32,340 nucleotides of DNA from Hyphomicrobiales bacterium (GTDB lineage Bacteria > Pseudomonadota > Alphaproteobacteria > Rhizobiales > Devosiaceae), in NCBI GenBank assembly GCA_004144345.1, contig SEEL01000042.1, forward strand, positions 1-32,340, read 5' to 3'. Position 1 is the first letter of the stretch; each line of letters opens with the position of its first letter. Under the pieces are notes generated by a model that saw only the letters and a list, made by a program, of their open reading frames with translations, ran no database searches and had not been told where the DNA came from. The translations under genes and the position numbers were made by a program. Below, in pieces: positions 30,818-32,340 of this stretch.

Positions 30818-30952
30818 ATGAATTTGAGCAGCCAGCATTTCGGCAGGGCCCTCGACGGCGTGATCAGCGCGCGGAGCCGTGAAGCGACGCGCCAGGTTCT
30901 GCGCGCCAACGAGTTCCAGCTGATCGGCGCCATCACCAAGCGCCCCAACTGA
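30818..30952 (+). CDS. Possible small protein of 44 residues, unknown
   Basis: An open frame from ATG 30818 (GAGAAG nine bases before it) to TGA 30950-30952; ATG 30797 in the same frame would give 51 residues. The product begins MNLSSQHFGRAL and is basic and helix-prone (VISARSREATRQVLRANE), ending in KRPN. Its shape recalls the short Arg-rich proteins common in rhizobia, but I cannot name a family. A strong terminator 100 bases downstream at 31052-31080 and the empty space around it support expression of something on this strand. It is too short for a decision from composition alone. Confidence 0.5.
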   Translation: MNLSSQHFGRALDGVISARSREATRQVLRANEFQLIGAITKRPN

Positions 30953-30968
30953 GAGCTTCGGCGACTCG

Positions 30969-31009
30969 CTCTGGCCGAGCGATCCGAAGACGGCTCGCAG
31001 TGCCAACCG
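30969..31009 (+). repeat. Diverged copy of the CTCTG-hairpin repeat
   Basis: CTCTGGCC...CCGAAGACGGCTCGC...CAACCG here matches, with changes, the 42-base units at 32050-32091 and 32105-32146. CGAG (30976-30979) pairs with CTCG (30994-30997) and CCG (30984-30986) with CGG (30991-30993) around AAGA, with a four-base bulge. It lies just behind the small reading frame. Confidence 0.6.
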
Positions 31010-31051
31010 CACTAGCCCCTTTACCTCCGCGCCCCATGCAGGCGATTGGCG

Positions 31052-31080
31052 AAACCCCGGATGACCTCCGGGGTTTTTGT
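31052..31080 (+). terminator. Rho-independent terminator after the small reading frame
   Basis: AAACCCCGGA (31052-31061) and TCCGGGGTTT (31067-31076) form a perfect 10-bp stem with loop TGACC, followed by TTGTTTG. It reads best on the plus strand, with a weaker T-run for the minus strand prmA, whose stop is at 31084; it may serve both. Confidence 0.85.
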
Positions 31081-31083
31081 TTG

Positions 31084-31956
31084 TCATAGCTTTTCCAGGA
31101 TCAGGGTGGCCCAGTCGCCGCGCTCGAGCCGCTGGCGCAGGATCATGCCCTGACGCGCATAGGCACCGGCGACACGGGGCGCCTGGGTGACGAGCAGGCC
31201 CGACAGGATGATCGTGGCGCCACGCTCAGCGGCGCGGCCCATGGCCGGCGCGATGGCGACCAGCGGGGCGGCGAGAATGTTGGCGACGATCAGATCGTAG
31301 GGCGCGCTGCGAGCGATCGACAGATGGTCGAGGCCGGGGGCGGTGACGGCGTTGATGAGATGGCCGACGCCATTGTCGCGCGCGTTCTCGGCCGTGGTCT
31401 GCGTCGCGATCGGGTCGATGTCGCTGGCAAGGACGGGGAGGCGCGTGCGCTTGGCGAGGGCGATGGCGAGGACGCCGGTGCCGGTGCCGACGTCGATCAT
31501 CTTTTTCGGCTTGGTCCGCTTCAGCGTCCGCTCGATGGCTTCGAGGCAGCCGGTGGTGGTCTCGTGATGGCCGGTGCCGAAAGCCTGGGCAGCTTCGATT
31601 TGGATGGGGATGAGGCCGGCGGGCGGCACGCTCTGAGCGCTATGGCTGCCATAGACATAGAAGCCACCGGCGCTGACGGGCTGCAAGCCCTCGAGCGATT
31701 TGGCGACCCAGTTGGTCTCGGCATCGAGCGGGGTGACGGTGAAATCGACATCGCCGCCGAGCAGCTCGCGGGCGAGCGTCTCGAAGGCGGGGAGATCGGG
31801 CAGCATCTCGCAGGTGGCCTCGAACACCCATTCGCCGGTGGTGGCGTCTTCATGGGCGGAGGCGGTGAGGGCGAGATCCTCGCGTTCGCTGACGGCGTCA
31901 ACGAGGGCAAAGGCCTGGTCGCGGGTGAGGGGGGTGGAAATCTGGCTCAGGGTCAT
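31084..31956 (-). CDS. prmA: Ribosomal protein L11 methyltransferase PrmA
   Basis: A 290-residue SAM-dependent enzyme that trimethylates lysines and the N-terminus of ribosomal protein L11. The N-terminal part (about 1-110) is the substrate-recognition domain; the C-terminal methyltransferase has the PrmA-specific AFGTGHHETTTG, the SAM loop MIDVGTGTGVLAIALAK, ASDIDPIA and LIVANILAAPLVAIAP (NIL in place of NPPY-type motifs), then ILSGLL. It is on the minus strand, with its start on the complement of 31954-31956. The ribosome site is weak. It is transcribed toward pepP, with the terminator-bearing 408-base gap between them. Confidence 0.96.
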   Translation of the reverse strand: MTLSQISTPLTRDQAFALVDAVSEREDLALTASAHEDATTGEWVFEATCEMLPDLPAFETLARELLGGDVDFTVTPLDAETNWVAKSLEGLQPVSAGGFYVYGSHSAQSVPPAGLIPIQIEAAQAFGTGHHETTTGCLEAIERTLKRTKPKKMIDVGTGTGVLAIALAKRTRLPVLASDIDPIATQTTAENARDNGVGHLINAVTAPGLDHLSIARSAPYDLIVANILAAPLVAIAPAMGRAAERGATIILSGLLVTQAPRVAGAYARQGMILRQRLERGDWATLILEKL

Positions 31957-32000
31957 GCGGGGTTTGTTGCCGGGGAGGGGGTTCGTGTCAACTTTTTGCG

Positions 32001-32146
32001 CTCTGGAGCCAGCGATCGCGAGAGTGCTCGCTTGCTAGCTTTCTTCTGGCTCTGTCCAAACGAGCCGGAAGACGGCTCGCTTGTCCAACCGTGGCTTCTT
32101 TGCGCTCTGTCCGACCGAGCCCGAAGAGGGCTCGCTCGTCCAACCG
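32001..32146 (+). repeat. Tandem hairpin repeat: two good 42-base units and one diverged unit
   Basis: Units at 32050-32091 and 32105-32146 (55-base period) share the start CTCTGTCC, a hairpin, then CGCT(T/C)GTCCAACCG. The hairpins are CGAGCCG/CGGCTCG (32061-32067 with 32073-32079) and CGAGCCC/GGGCTCG (32116-32122 with 32128-32134), both with loop GAAGA. The closing pair changes from G-C to C-G, so pairing is kept. A diverged unit starts at 32001 (CTCTGGAGCC, with AGCGA/TCGCT arms). No credible gene crosses it. Confidence 0.8.
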
Positions 32147-32163
32147 CTGGTTGGGGCATGCGG

Positions 32164-32295
32164 AGGCTTCCGGCGACCCGTCGGCCCCGGTTGTTACCTT
32201 GCCGTGAGACAAGCGACCTCACGGACGGAAAGCGCGGAGCGCCTCCGATTGCTTTAGGAGCGTAAGAAGACGCTCCGCGCTTTGCCGGACGGGAT
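32164..32295. repeat. Right arm of the 132-bp long-range inverted repeat
   Basis: Reverse complement of positions 1-132 with 128 of 132 bases identical. In this copy the small stem that is 7 bp in the left arm (left positions 76-82 with 88-94) is reduced to 5 bp by the double change at left positions 79-80. The arm lies 207 bases upstream of the prmA start, so both arms sit behind the 5' side of an inward-facing gene. Confidence 0.9.
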
Positions 32296-32340
32296 GTGAG
32301 GAACCAGTGGGGCGCGCGAGGGCTTATTGCGGGTCTGGCG
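32296..32340. other. Right edge of the window, nothing recognisable
   Basis: The last 45 bases lie beyond the inverted repeat. I see no start codon with a ribosome site, no hairpin and no match to other parts of the window. Confidence 0.5.

Noticed and set aside
31953-32265. Frames on both strands through the hairpin repeats and the right arm
   Set aside because: Their translations are repeats of the palindromic units, have no ribosome site and differ between arms.

Overview
The window is a GC-rich (about 60-65 %), gene-dense stretch of an alphaproteobacterial chromosome, most likely Hyphomicrobiales (Rhizobiales), possibly a Devosia-like lineage. The order is rnpB - rsmH - ftsL - ftsI - murE - murF - mraY - ftsW - murG - murC - murB - ddl - ftsQ - ftsA - ftsZ - lpxC - bamD - recN - ligA. 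This is the division and cell wall (dcw) cluster followed by the outer-membrane and DNA-repair genes usually found behind it in that order. The taxon is inferred from gene order and protein style; I could not run a search.

Layout. Positions 1-132 hold one arm of a long inverted repeat. A two-gene unit follows: an ArsR-type DNA-binding/methyltransferase fusion and metF, with a perfect 20-bp palindrome before the fusion gene. Next come an exported Pro/Ala-rich protein of unknown function, a TerB/J-domain co-chaperone, and the RNA of RNase P (about 3820-4193). The dcw block runs from 4298 to 21069, all on the plus strand, with stop/start overlaps at most junctions; ftsZ ends at a strong terminator. 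lpxC, bamD, recN and ligA (21170-27021) and two exported proteins of unknown function (27040-28856) complete the plus-strand genes. On the minus strand lie an M24B aminopeptidase P (28849-30675) and prmA (31084-31956). A 44-51 residue reading frame sits on the plus strand between those two. The right end holds hairpin repeats and the second arm of the inverted repeat (32164-32295).

How the genes work together. murE, murF, murC, murB and ddl build UDP-MurNAc-pentapeptide; mraY and murG make lipid II; ftsW and ftsI polymerise and cross-link it at the septum; ftsL, ftsQ, ftsA and ftsZ organise the divisome; rsmH methylates 16S rRNA. lpxC commits carbon to lipid A and bamD helps insert outer-membrane proteins, so envelope layers and division are encoded side by side.

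What stands out. (i) A 132-bp, 97 % identical inverted repeat brackets almost the whole window, so recombination could invert 32 kb without breaking a visible gene. (ii) mraZ is missing before rsmH, and murD is missing between mraY and ftsW, where a short spacer with a hairpin lies instead. (iii) CtrA-like half-site pairs lie before rsmH and before ftsZ. (iv) A hairpin repeat family near prmA shows a compensatory base-pair change. (v) The metF regulator looks like an ArsR protein that senses SAM or SAH rather than metal. I see no CRISPR array, prophage, insertion sequence or defence system. Most of the window is conserved housekeeping, and the unusual signals are in non-coding DNA.
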